Source: JANQMY01 sp965227095 (GTDB lineage: Bacteria; Pseudomonadota; Alphaproteobacteria; JANQMY01). From it: DNA of 64,000 nt. The translations under genes were made by a program, and so were the position numbers. The stretch is taken from assembly GCA_965227095.1 (NCBI GenBank), contig CBDDFL010000002.1, positions 1,054,001 to 1,118,000 on the forward strand. Reading direction: 5' to 3'. Of this stretch, positions 43,015 through 50,930 are shown piece after piece. Numbering within the stretch: position 1 is the stretch's first letter; each line of letters starts with the position of its first letter. The notes below the pieces were generated by a model. It had not been told where the DNA came from and did no database searches. It saw nothing but the letters and a program-made list of their open reading frames with translations.

Positions 43015-45204
43015 TTACCGACCGGGAGGGGTGGTGGCGTTAACACCGAAATTGCTTTGTTCGGCGATTTTCTCTGCATAGAAATCATAGAGGACAGGGG
43101 AAGCACCGGGCAGGTCCCTGCATTCCTGGACACGCGTGTCGGCTTCCTCCCAGAGACGGCTTTGTACAGCTGCGAAGATCTGCCGGTGTTTCTGGCTGAT
43201 GTCTCTGAAACGGGGGTTTGCTCTCATGAATGCATTCCCCGACAAAGCAAAAATATTAAACCGCTCTGACTTGCCGTTCATGCGCATCGAATCAATTGGC
43301 AGATGGGCTAACTGATGCCCTTCCAATCGGGCCGTGTTTTCTTCCAGCAATATTGCGGGGCCATATCGTTCAGCTTGGCGGCACAATTCCGAAGCGATGC
43401 TAAGGGGGGCGCCATAAGCTGCGAGATGGGGAGAGGATTTTCGTTTGGGTTTCAGGATCGCACAATGACCCGACGCGATGCCAATGTTGAGGGTGATCGG
43501 ATCGAACGATAGCCCGTCATACGCGAACTCTTTTTCGAGTTTCGCGTTGATTTCTTCCAACCGTTCGACGATGGACAGGCTGCATTCGCAGGCTTGTGTC
43601 GCCCGGCTTCCAGTTTCCTTGGTGGTATACCAGATCGCAACTAATGTATCGCCGCGTTGAATAATCGTTCCGCCAAATTGAGAAATAAGCGGCGAGATTG
43701 TCGCGAAGGCTTTGCTGATGATCGCGCCGACGGCGAACGGACTGCCGGCATATTGCTGAGTGAGCCCCCCCATATCGCGCACGCCGCACACCAACACGGT
43801 GGTTTCCGAAAGGGCAGACCGCGCAATCCGGCTTCGGAACGAAGCACGCGGAGCGCTTGTATCGGCGACACCGGTCAACTGGCTGACCCATTCTTCTTGA
43901 ACGGCGCGCCATGCCGCGGTCGTGATGAAAATCAGAATAAGAGCTGTACACGGAATAATGAAGTCGATCAGCAGCAATTGGTTTTCGAATATGACCAGTC
44001 CCATATAAGCGGGAAGCGCAATCGATAATGACGCGACCACCGCCGAAACCGAGAGGCCGGTATAGACAGCCGCCGCCCAAATCATGAGGCCGAAGAAAAC
44101 GATGTAAATCTGTTCCGCCCGCAGCACCCAATCAGGCCTGTCGATAAAGTGACCGGAAACGATTTGATCAAAGGCCAGGAGATGCAATTGCGCGCGGCTG
44201 ACAGATTGTCCGTTGACCATTTTTAGGGTCGAGCGCGCGGCCGGCGTGACACCGATAAATACGATCGTATTGTTCAGGCTTTGTGGCGGTAATCCGTCGG
44301 CCAATATGTCTGACCCTAAGCGGGTGATGCTCGCGGACGGCCCCGGTGGGTGAAGCCAGATCGCCCCACCGCGATCCGTCCGTAGATCATGGGGCCCCAC
44401 AGTAATTTTCTGAATGCCGTCGGGCGTTAACGGCAGTTGCAGCTCCGGGGAACCCGACCGGACAATGATGGGGGCATCCTGATAGCGGCGCAGCACCTCC
44501 AGTGCGAGGCTTGGGTATACATTATTGTTCGCCTGGAAGACTAAGGGCATTTGGCGGACCAGCCCATTGACGTTGGAGGGGACGGTGACCACACCGGCCC
44601 CGTCGGCTGTTGAGGCAAACGATGGCGCATCGCTGTAGGCCCCCGGGTAATCGAACAGAAACTTCGCCGGATTGTCGCCATCGAATTCCATGGGATCCGT
44701 GATCACCGTATCGGATCCGTCGAAACGATCGCTTAGTTCGATCGCGGCCAGACTTTGGACATTTACCAAAGCGTTGCTCAACGCCTCATCGGGATTGGGC
44801 AATTGCCGAACGGCATCCGTGATGAAGGCCGGAACTTGCTGTTGTGCTAAAGCGTCCGCGATGCGCGACGGCGAGGCGGGGTCTTGTCGGGCAAAAGGTG
44901 CGTCAAAGATAACAGCGGCGGCACCTGCGCTCGATAATGTGTTGACCAAACTGGCAATATCCGTTCGGGACCATTGATCGTTCTCGGGTGCAGATGGACG
45001 CGGGTCCAACTCCACATACAGGAGATCCGGTCGAAACGCGTCTGCCTCTTCGGAATCTTCCCAAGGTGATGCGGTGATGTACCGGTCAAAGCCGAAATTC
45101 TGAATGGCCTGGGCGGTCCCGTTGGGATCCCATTCTTGAAACAGCAAGGCCGCCGCCATGACCAGTAATGGCAGTCCGCCCATGGATTTTAGCAGTGCGC
45201 GCAT
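43015..45204 (-). CDS. CHASE2-domain receptor with degenerate class III cyclase domain
   Basis: A 729-residue membrane protein. One N-terminal helix (about 5-22), an extracytoplasmic CHASE2 sensor (about 45-340), three hydrophobic helices (about 360-435) and a C-terminal cyclase-homology domain (about 475-690) are seen. Against the usual catalytic set, the first metal Asp position reads CGVRDM (Asp replaced by Gly), GD in RGDTLVAIW is kept, and the G-D-x-V-N-x-A-x-R-L-E block reads GAPLSIASELC, so the Asn and Arg of the transition-state pair are missing. Cyclase activity is therefore doubtful. The gene lies between the two mla loci. Confidence 0.85.
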   Translation of the reverse strand: MRALLKSMGGLPLLVMAAALLFQEWDPNGTAQAIQNFGFDRYITASPWEDSEEADAFRPDLLYVELDPRPSAPENDQWSRTDIASLVNTLSSAGAAAVIFDAPFARQDPASPSRIADALAQQQVPAFITDAVRQLPNPDEALSNALVNVQSLAAIELSDRFDGSDTVITDPMEFDGDNPAKFLFDYPGAYSDAPSFASTADGAGVVTVPSNVNGLVRQMPLVFQANNNVYPSLALEVLRRYQDAPIIVRSGSPELQLPLTPDGIQKITVGPHDLRTDRGGAIWLHPPGPSASITRLGSDILADGLPPQSLNNTIVFIGVTPAARSTLKMVNGQSVSRAQLHLLAFDQIVSGHFIDRPDWVLRAEQIYIVFFGLMIWAAAVYTGLSVSAVVASLSIALPAYMGLVIFENQLLLIDFIIPCTALILIFITTAAWRAVQEEWVSQLTGVADTSAPRASFRSRIARSALSETTVLVCGVRDMGGLTQQYAGSPFAVGAIISKAFATISPLISQFGGTIIQRGDTLVAIWYTTKETGSRATQACECSLSIVERLEEINAKLEKEFAYDGLSFDPITLNIGIASGHCAILKPKRKSSPHLAAYGAPLSIASELCRQAERYGPAILLEENTARLEGHQLAHLPIDSMRMNGKSERFNIFALSGNAFMRANPRFRDISQKHRQIFAAVQSRLWEEADTRVQECRDLPGASPVLYDFYAEKIAEQSNFGVNATTPPGR

Positions 45205-45346
45205 CGTGCGGTTTCAGCCCAAATTGATTCTTTTGCAGATCTTCCAATGCAGGGACGAGACTAACGAACGTGCATCAATTTTTGGCTAATGCTATGGACG
45301 AAACGTAACTTAAATGAGGCAAATCGCAGGTTTTCTGGGGGTAAAT

Positions 45347-45373
45347 GCAAAAACGCCGGGGAAGCCCCGGCGT
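45347..45373 (-). terminator. Intrinsic terminator of cytochrome c gene
   Basis: The 9-bp stem ACGCCGGGG/CCCCGGCGT with a 3-base loop is followed on the minus strand by five T. It lies about 30 bases after the cytochrome stop. Confidence 0.85.
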
Positions 45374-45400
45374 CATCTCTTTTTTCTGGCTGAATAGATG

Positions 45401-45856
45401 CTATTCGGCGGGCGCTGGGGGTGGTGTATCCGCCTCGGCCTCAGCGTCGACCTCAGTGGTGCCGCCAGCCGCCTTGAGATGGGCGATGACGTCCAACCGA
45501 TCTTGCTCCTTGGGGAGCTTCAAAATCATCTTTGATGATGGCACATAGCCACGCGGATCAGCCAAATACTCAAAAAGTGCGTCCTCCGTCCACACAAGGC
45601 CGCCAGCGCCGGCATCTTTCATGGCCTTAGAATATCGGTAATCTGGGTCCAAGCCGGCTTGCCGGCCTACAACACCGTGCAGGTTCGGACCTGTTGGTTT
45701 CTTCTTGCCCGGCTCAAGCGAATGGCAGGCCATGCAGCGTTTAAAAACGCGTTCACCTTTCACGGCATCGCCTTCCGCGGCCATTAAAGCCTGCGAACCT
45801 GACATGGCGGTCATTGCCATCACAGCAGCCGCAATCAATCCATTTTTAAAACTCAC
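45401..45856 (-). CDS. Class I cytochrome c, periplasmic
   Basis: A 151-residue electron carrier with GTG start at 45856 behind GGGGAAG. A signal peptide (about 1-27) precedes the heme motif C41-M-A-C44-H45. GPNLHGVVGRQAG and YRYSKAM are typical of mitochondrial-type cytochrome c/c2, and the axial Met lies in SSKMIL (about 114). The C-terminal acidic Pro-rich tail (about 133-151) is an extra. Partners are not encoded nearby. Confidence 0.92.
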   Translation of the reverse strand: MSFKNGLIAAAVMAMTAMSGSQALMAAEGDAVKGERVFKRCMACHSLEPGKKKPTGPNLHGVVGRQAGLDPDYRYSKAMKDAGAGGLVWTEDALFEYLADPRGYVPSSKMILKLPKEQDRLDVIAHLKAAGGTTEVDAEAEADTPPPAPAE

Positions 45857-46083
45857 TTGGACTTCCCCTCGTTGGATACACACAACCTTTATAGCAAAAG
45901 ACATGAACGGGACCAAAACGTTGCTTGTTTAGACAACGATTGGCCGGTTCAAACTGAAGTAATCAAATCTTCATGGGAAATAGGTCTGTTTGGTCCGTTA
46001 ACCACTTTTGGGTTAGGGTTTCTCGTTGAAAATGCGGTATTCAGCACCGAATCCGTGTTCTGAGCGAAGAGGGTATTGGGCCG

Positions 46084-47226
46084 GTGACAGATTTGGGCGC
46101 AGGGGGCGCGCCAACTTTCGAGGGGATGTCTGGCCGCGCGGGTCATTTCGTTGCGCGCGGTAATTGGACGGTGACCCATATTGCCGCGCTTGATGGTTAT
46201 CTGCGCGGTTTGGGTGAACCGCCGGTCCGCGACATTGTCATCGATTTGTCAGGTGTCACAGCGTTGGACACGGCAGGGGCTTGGCTTGTTCATCGAACGG
46301 CAAAATTCTTTGAAGCAGGCCATGCGCAGATTTCGTTTACCGGCGGGACGGACGCTTACCGGATTCTGTTAGATGAAGTGGCGCGCAATGACGAGCCTTG
46401 CGAGATCGAACCGTCAAGGCGATTTTTCGTCATTGATCTTTTGGAACGGATCGGCAAGGCAACCGCGTCTATTTGGGACCAAGCCGTCAGTATCACTGGG
46501 TTCTTCGGTCTGATTTTGCTCGTTTTTTTCCGAACCCTGCTCAATCCTAGGCGATTAAGGCTCACCTCCATGGTCCATCACATGGAAGAGGCCGGGTGGA
46601 ACGCGATACCCATCGTTACATTGCTCACTTTCTTAATCGGCGCCGTGCTGGCCTACCAGGGGTCCGTACAGCTTAAGAATTTTGGCGCGGAAGTTTTCAC
46701 GGTTGACCTCATCTCGATTTCGATCCTGCGCGAGATCGGGGTCTTGATCACGGCGATCATTGTGGCCGGCCGGTCGGGCAGCGCCTACACCGCGCAGATC
46801 GGTTCCATGAAGGTCCATGAAGAAGTGGACGCCATGCAAACCCTAGCGCTCGATCCGATCGAAATGCTGGTGCTGCCGCGGATTTTAGCCTTGGTGTTGA
46901 TGCTGCCGCTTTTGGTGTTCGGGGCGGACCTGGCGGGGCTCGCCGGTGGCGCTCTCGTGGCTTGGGCGTCTTTGGGCATTTCGCCCACCATGTTCGTGAA
47001 CCGGTTCCTCGAAAACACCGACATTCTTCAGTTCTACATTGGCATCATCAAAGCCCCCTTCTTTGCGTTCCTAATTGGAATGGTTGGTTGTTACGAAGGC
47101 CTCAAGGTGGAAGGCAGTGCCGAATCAGTAGGCCAGCGCACCACTCAATCTGTTGTGGAATCGATCTTCCTCGTGATCATCGCGGACGCCTTGTTCTCTA
47201 TCTTCTTTGTTGAGATTGGATGGTAG
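46084..47226 (+). CDS. mlaE: MlaE permease with N-terminal STAS (MlaB-like) domain
   Basis: A 380-residue fusion. Residues about 15-110 form a STAS domain (DIVIDLSGVTALDTAGAWLVH), which corresponds to separate MlaB in E. coli. The MlaE permease (about 130-375) shows QGSVQLKNFGAEVFTVDLI, EIGVLITAIIVAGRSGSAYTAQIGSMKV and five hydrophobic segments. GTG start at 46084. It is the membrane part of the phospholipid ABC system with the next three genes. Confidence 0.93.
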   Translation: MTDLGAGGAPTFEGMSGRAGHFVARGNWTVTHIAALDGYLRGLGEPPVRDIVIDLSGVTALDTAGAWLVHRTAKFFEAGHAQISFTGGTDAYRILLDEVARNDEPCEIEPSRRFFVIDLLERIGKATASIWDQAVSITGFFGLILLVFFRTLLNPRRLRLTSMVHHMEEAGWNAIPIVTLLTFLIGAVLAYQGSVQLKNFGAEVFTVDLISISILREIGVLITAIIVAGRSGSAYTAQIGSMKVHEEVDAMQTLALDPIEMLVLPRILALVLMLPLLVFGADLAGLAGGALVAWASLGISPTMFVNRFLENTDILQFYIGIIKAPFFAFLIGMVGCYEGLKVEGSAESVGQRTTQSVVESIFLVIIADALFSIFFVEIGW

Positions 47227-47228
47227 AG

Positions 47229-48017
47229 ATGTCTGATAACCAACAGAAAGAAAAGATAATTTCAGTTAAAGGGTTGCGGACTCAATTTGGCTCTCACGTG
47301 GTCCATGATCACCTCGAACTGGATGTCTACCGGGGTGAAGTCATTGGCATCGTCGGCGGCTCCGGCACGGGCAAGTCAGTTCTGTTGCGCGCGATTACGG
47401 GCCTGCTGACGCCGACCGCGGGCACTGTCGAAGTGTTCGGGACCAATCTTGCTGCCTTGCCCGACGATGAACGCCTCGAACAGGAGCGTCGCTGGGGCGT
47501 GCTCTTCCAAGACGGAGCACTGTTTTCATCGCTTACCGTTGCCCAGAATATTCAAGTGCCGCAGCGCGAACACCTAAAACTTCCGCAGGAATTGATGGAC
47601 GAATTGGCGGCCATCAAGATTCGGATGGTGGGTCTGCCGGCGGACGCTGGCGCTAAGCTGCCGTCGGAATTGTCGGGCGGTATGCGCAAGCGGTCAGGAC
47701 TGGCCCGCGCCTTGTCGCTTGATCCAGAGATTGTGTTTCTTGATGAGCCAACAGCCGGCCTTGATCCAATTGGCGCGGCGGCATTCGATCAACTCATAAA
47801 GAAGTTGCAACAAACTCTTGGTTTAACAGTATTTATGGTCACTCACGATCTAGACAGCTTGTATGCGATTTGCGATCGCATAGCCGTACTGGCCGAAAAA
47901 CGTGTTATCGTCGTGGGCACAATGGATGACATGATGGCGCATGATCATCCCTGGATCCGCGAATATTTTCATGGGCCAAGATCGCGGGCCGCTCAGCACT
48001 CCATGGGGAAAGCTTAA
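47229..48017 (+). CDS. mlaF: MlaF ABC-type phospholipid transport ATPase
   Basis: A 262-residue ATPase. Walker A is GGSGTGKSVLL (about 46-56), the signature is LSGGMRKRSGLARAL and Walker B VFLDEPTAGLDPIG. The M-R-K-R signature form is specific for the Mla/Mce ATPases. ATG 47229 follows the mlaE stop by 2 bases. It pairs with MlaE and the STAS domain. Confidence 0.95.
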   Translation: MSDNQQKEKIISVKGLRTQFGSHVVHDHLELDVYRGEVIGIVGGSGTGKSVLLRAITGLLTPTAGTVEVFGTNLAALPDDERLEQERRWGVLFQDGALFSSLTVAQNIQVPQREHLKLPQELMDELAAIKIRMVGLPADAGAKLPSELSGGMRKRSGLARALSLDPEIVFLDEPTAGLDPIGAAAFDQLIKKLQQTLGLTVFMVTHDLDSLYAICDRIAVLAEKRVIVVGTMDDMMAHDHPWIREYFHGPRSRAAQHSMGKA

Positions 48018-48074
48018 GAGAGGACCTGTCATGATTGGGGAGATCTGGGGGATTGTGAAAGGGGTGGTATCAGC

Positions 48075-49019
48075 GTGGAGATAAGAGCCAACTATGTCCT
48101 GATTGGCGTGTTCTCGATTGTCTGTGTATTCGCGGCATTTTTGTTTGTGTTGATGTTGGCGAAGCAGCAATTTGATTTGGAATATTCCTATTATGAGATC
48201 TTGTTTGATGGCGATGTCTCCGGCCTCTCGGTGGGCGCGGAGGTCCGCTACAACGGTATTTCAGTAGGAGAGGTGCGCACCATCAAACTTCATCCGGAAG
48301 ATCCGGGTAAAGTAAGCGTGATTATCCAAGTCAGTGCCGACACGCCGGTGCGTGAAGATTCCGTGGCGTATCTTGAAGCTCAGCTCCTGACCGGCGTCTC
48401 CATTGTGCAAATCTCAGGGGGATCGCCGGAAAGTCCGGCTTTGGTGGCCAAACCGGGGCAACGTTACGCGGTCATCCAATCGGGAAAATCCGGTCTCCAA
48501 GAACTGTTTACTGGCGCGCCGGACCTTATTGCCAAGGCCAACATTCTTGTTGAGCGCTTGGCGGATATCGTGGACACGGAAAATCGCGAATCGATCACCA
48601 AGACGCTGAAGAATGTGGAAGTGTTGACCAGCGCCTTTGCGGACAATAGCGACGAGCTGGAAGCCATGCTGAAAAACTTGTCGGCAGCCTCAGAGGATAT
48701 TGCATCGCTTGTTGAACAGCTGGATATGCTGGCGAAGACGGCCAACAGTCTGTTGGATGAAGACGCGCGCGTCCTTATCAGCGAAGCGTCACAGGCGGCG
48801 CGCAATTTCGCGACTCTTGCTGAAAACCTGGACGATGTGGTTGTCGAGAACGAAGACGCGATTGCTGATTTCTCGCAGCAAGGTCTGGCGCAGTTAGGCC
48901 GTCTGGTGACGGAAGCCCGGCAGCTCGTGTCAACGTTGGATCGGGTGGCCACGCGCATTGAAAGCGATCCGGCAGCGTTTTTCTTTGGCAATCAAGCGGC
49001 GGAGTTTGAACCCAGATGA
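48075..49019 (+). CDS. mlaD: MlaD (MCE domain) protein
   Basis: A 314-residue protein with GTG start. One N-terminal anchor (about 7-28) is followed by a single MCE domain (about 38-118: FDGDVSGLSVGAEVRYNGISVGEV) and a long helical region (about 140-300) rich in Leu, Glu and Asp. The long helical tail is longer than in E. coli MlaD (about 183 residues) and could form the tunnel or bridge across the periplasm, as in tube-forming MCE proteins. The ATGATG end overlaps the lipoprotein gene. Confidence 0.92.
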   Translation: MEIRANYVLIGVFSIVCVFAAFLFVLMLAKQQFDLEYSYYEILFDGDVSGLSVGAEVRYNGISVGEVRTIKLHPEDPGKVSVIIQVSADTPVREDSVAYLEAQLLTGVSIVQISGGSPESPALVAKPGQRYAVIQSGKSGLQELFTGAPDLIAKANILVERLADIVDTENRESITKTLKNVEVLTSAFADNSDELEAMLKNLSAASEDIASLVEQLDMLAKTANSLLDEDARVLISEASQAARNFATLAENLDDVVVENEDAIADFSQQGLAQLGRLVTEARQLVSTLDRVATRIESDPAAFFFGNQAAEFEPR

Positions 49020-49801
49020 TGAAGACCATGGCACCAAAATCCGTTGCAGCAATGTGGCCGCTGGGTTCCGCGAAGCGGATCAAAAGTGCAGCGCTCTGCA
49101 CGATGATGGGTCTGTTGACAGCGGCCTGCGGCAGCTTGCTCAATCTGCCCGGCACTGGACCTGCGCCGGACCTCTACGATTTGTCACCGAAAAGTACTTT
49201 TGAAGAGGGGTTGCCGGTTGCGTCCTATCAATTGGTGGTCGAGGAACCGGTGGCGTCGCGCGCATTGGATTCTGACCGGATCGCCATTCGCACATCGCCC
49301 CTGGAGCTTAAATATTACGCCGGTGCCCGGTGGAGCGATCGCGCCCCCAGCTTGGTGCAAACCCTGCTGGTGGAATCGTTTGAAAATTCGGGGTTGATTG
49401 TCGCCGTTGGCCGCCAAGCCATCGGATTGCGGGGCGATTACGACCTCAAGCTCGAATTGCGGGAATTCCACGCCGAACTTTATGGGGACACATCGACGCC
49501 GACCGTTCGCACGCGGCTTAACGTTAAAATTATCAGGCAGCCCTCCGCGTCCATCATTGCCTCGGAAACGTTTGAACGGACGGCAGAGGCAGAAAGCGAT
49601 TCCATTCCTAACGTGGTCAATGCCTTTGACGAAGCGTTGGGGTCGACCATGAAACGGGTGGTGGGGTGGACGCTGAAATCCATCGAGGCCTACGAAAACC
49701 GCAAAAAAGCGGAACAAGATGCCCGCCGGACAGTGCCGATGATTGAGGGCCAAGGGCTTATAGAATCTGAAGAAACAGTGCCGGATAAGCTTGGGCTGTA
49801 A
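49016..49801 (+). CDS. ABC-type transport auxiliary lipoprotein (PqiC-like)
   Basis: A 261-residue protein, last of the mla operon. A hydrophobic signal with a lipobox LLTAAC (Cys about 41) predicts lipidation. The domain with LYDLSP, EPVASRALDSDRIAIR and LVQTLLVESFENSGLIVAVG matches the PqiC/YmbA-type ABC auxiliary family. It probably sits in the outer membrane and docks the MCE tube. Overlaps mlaD by 4 bases. Confidence 0.85.
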   Translation: MMKTMAPKSVAAMWPLGSAKRIKSAALCTMMGLLTAACGSLLNLPGTGPAPDLYDLSPKSTFEEGLPVASYQLVVEEPVASRALDSDRIAIRTSPLELKYYAGARWSDRAPSLVQTLLVESFENSGLIVAVGRQAIGLRGDYDLKLELREFHAELYGDTSTPTVRTRLNVKIIRQPSASIIASETFERTAEAESDSIPNVVNAFDEALGSTMKRVVGWTLKSIEAYENRKKAEQDARRTVPMIEGQGLIESEETVPDKLGL

Positions 49802-49907
49802 TTGTTTCGCACCGGACCGACCTTCGCCACGTTGCGGTCATAATGGTCTTTTAGGGAACGCCTCTTAGACTTCAGGCAATCTCAACAGAGTATGGTGCGT
49901 TTTTACT

Positions 49908-50930
49908 GTGTCCGGCCGTTTTGGAACCGCTTTGCGGGTCTTGTTTTATACCGCGCTCGCATTAGGCCTGCTGGTATCGATCATCGGTTTGTTCGGAAGC
50001 CACCACGTGGCGTTCGACGGCACCAACCATTTTCGCCTCCATCTGACCTTACTTTCCGTGGCCGGAGTATGCGCCGCTTGGTTTTTTGACCGGTGGCGTG
50101 CGGTATTTGGCGCGTCGCTCTGCCTCGTGTTGAATTTACTGGCGCTCGCCTGGTTCCTCCCAGATGCTGCTAAGATCCCTTTGGCACAACAGAACACGCA
50201 CCTCAAAATCTCCACGTTCAATATTTGGGGAGGGAACGAACAGCTTCATCATGTAGAAGCGTTCTTGCGCCAGGAAACCCCCGATATCGTTGTGTTGCAA
50301 GAAGTGCGGCCAAGGGCGTTGCCGTTACTCGATCGGGTTAAACAGATTTATCCGTATCAGATCCACTGCGCTCACCAGCTGCATTGCGGATTGGCGCTCC
50401 TGTCCAAATACCCCGTGGCGGACCCTCGTTGGAACGACCGGACAAAAACCGCGCCCCCCATGGTTTGGGGGCGTATCATCGTGCCAGCGACCGATGGAGT
50501 CATCCCTGTTACCGTCATTGGGACCCATTTTGCCTGGGCCCTGCCCAACCGGGGACAGTTTCAAAACAAAGAGAGCCTCGAAGAGCTGATGAAGGCCATC
50601 GATGGGGAAGTGGTGGTGGTAGGCGACTTCAACGCCACGCCTTGGTCCCACGTGGTGTCAGATCTGGCGTCGGGCACGGGCACCAAACTCGTTCACCGCT
50701 TCTTACCCACCTGGCCCGCAATTGGCCCCATACCACAATTCCCCATAGACCTTATGTTTGTGTCGCAAGGGGTGGGGCGGATCGCTGTCGCCCGCGGAGA
50801 CGTGCAGGGATCGGACCATCGGCCTGTTATTGCAGAGCTTGCGCTGGATTCAACACTTACCGTTGCTCTGGAAGATTTGGGGATTGGCGAAGGCGGCTCA
50901 ACCAAAATAGCCGATCGATTGTCCCAATAG
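49908..50930 (+). CDS. Membrane-anchored endonuclease/exonuclease/phosphatase family protein
   Basis: A 340-residue protein with GTG start. Three hydrophobic helices (about 7-28, 42-60, 66-86) precede an EEP domain (about 98-312): KISTFNIWGGN, VVLQEVRP (Mg-binding Glu), VVVGDFNATPWS and GSDHRPV, the complete catalytic set. The active site probably faces the periplasm. Substrates of this family include nucleic acids and phospholipids. The 3' end overlaps the coiled-coil gene by 33 bases. Confidence 0.85.
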   Translation: MSGRFGTALRVLFYTALALGLLVSIIGLFGSHHVAFDGTNHFRLHLTLLSVAGVCAAWFFDRWRAVFGASLCLVLNLLALAWFLPDAAKIPLAQQNTHLKISTFNIWGGNEQLHHVEAFLRQETPDIVVLQEVRPRALPLLDRVKQIYPYQIHCAHQLHCGLALLSKYPVADPRWNDRTKTAPPMVWGRIIVPATDGVIPVTVIGTHFAWALPNRGQFQNKESLEELMKAIDGEVVVVGDFNATPWSHVVSDLASGTGTKLVHRFLPTWPAIGPIPQFPIDLMFVSQGVGRIAVARGDVQGSDHRPVIAELALDSTLTVALEDLGIGEGGSTKIADRLSQ

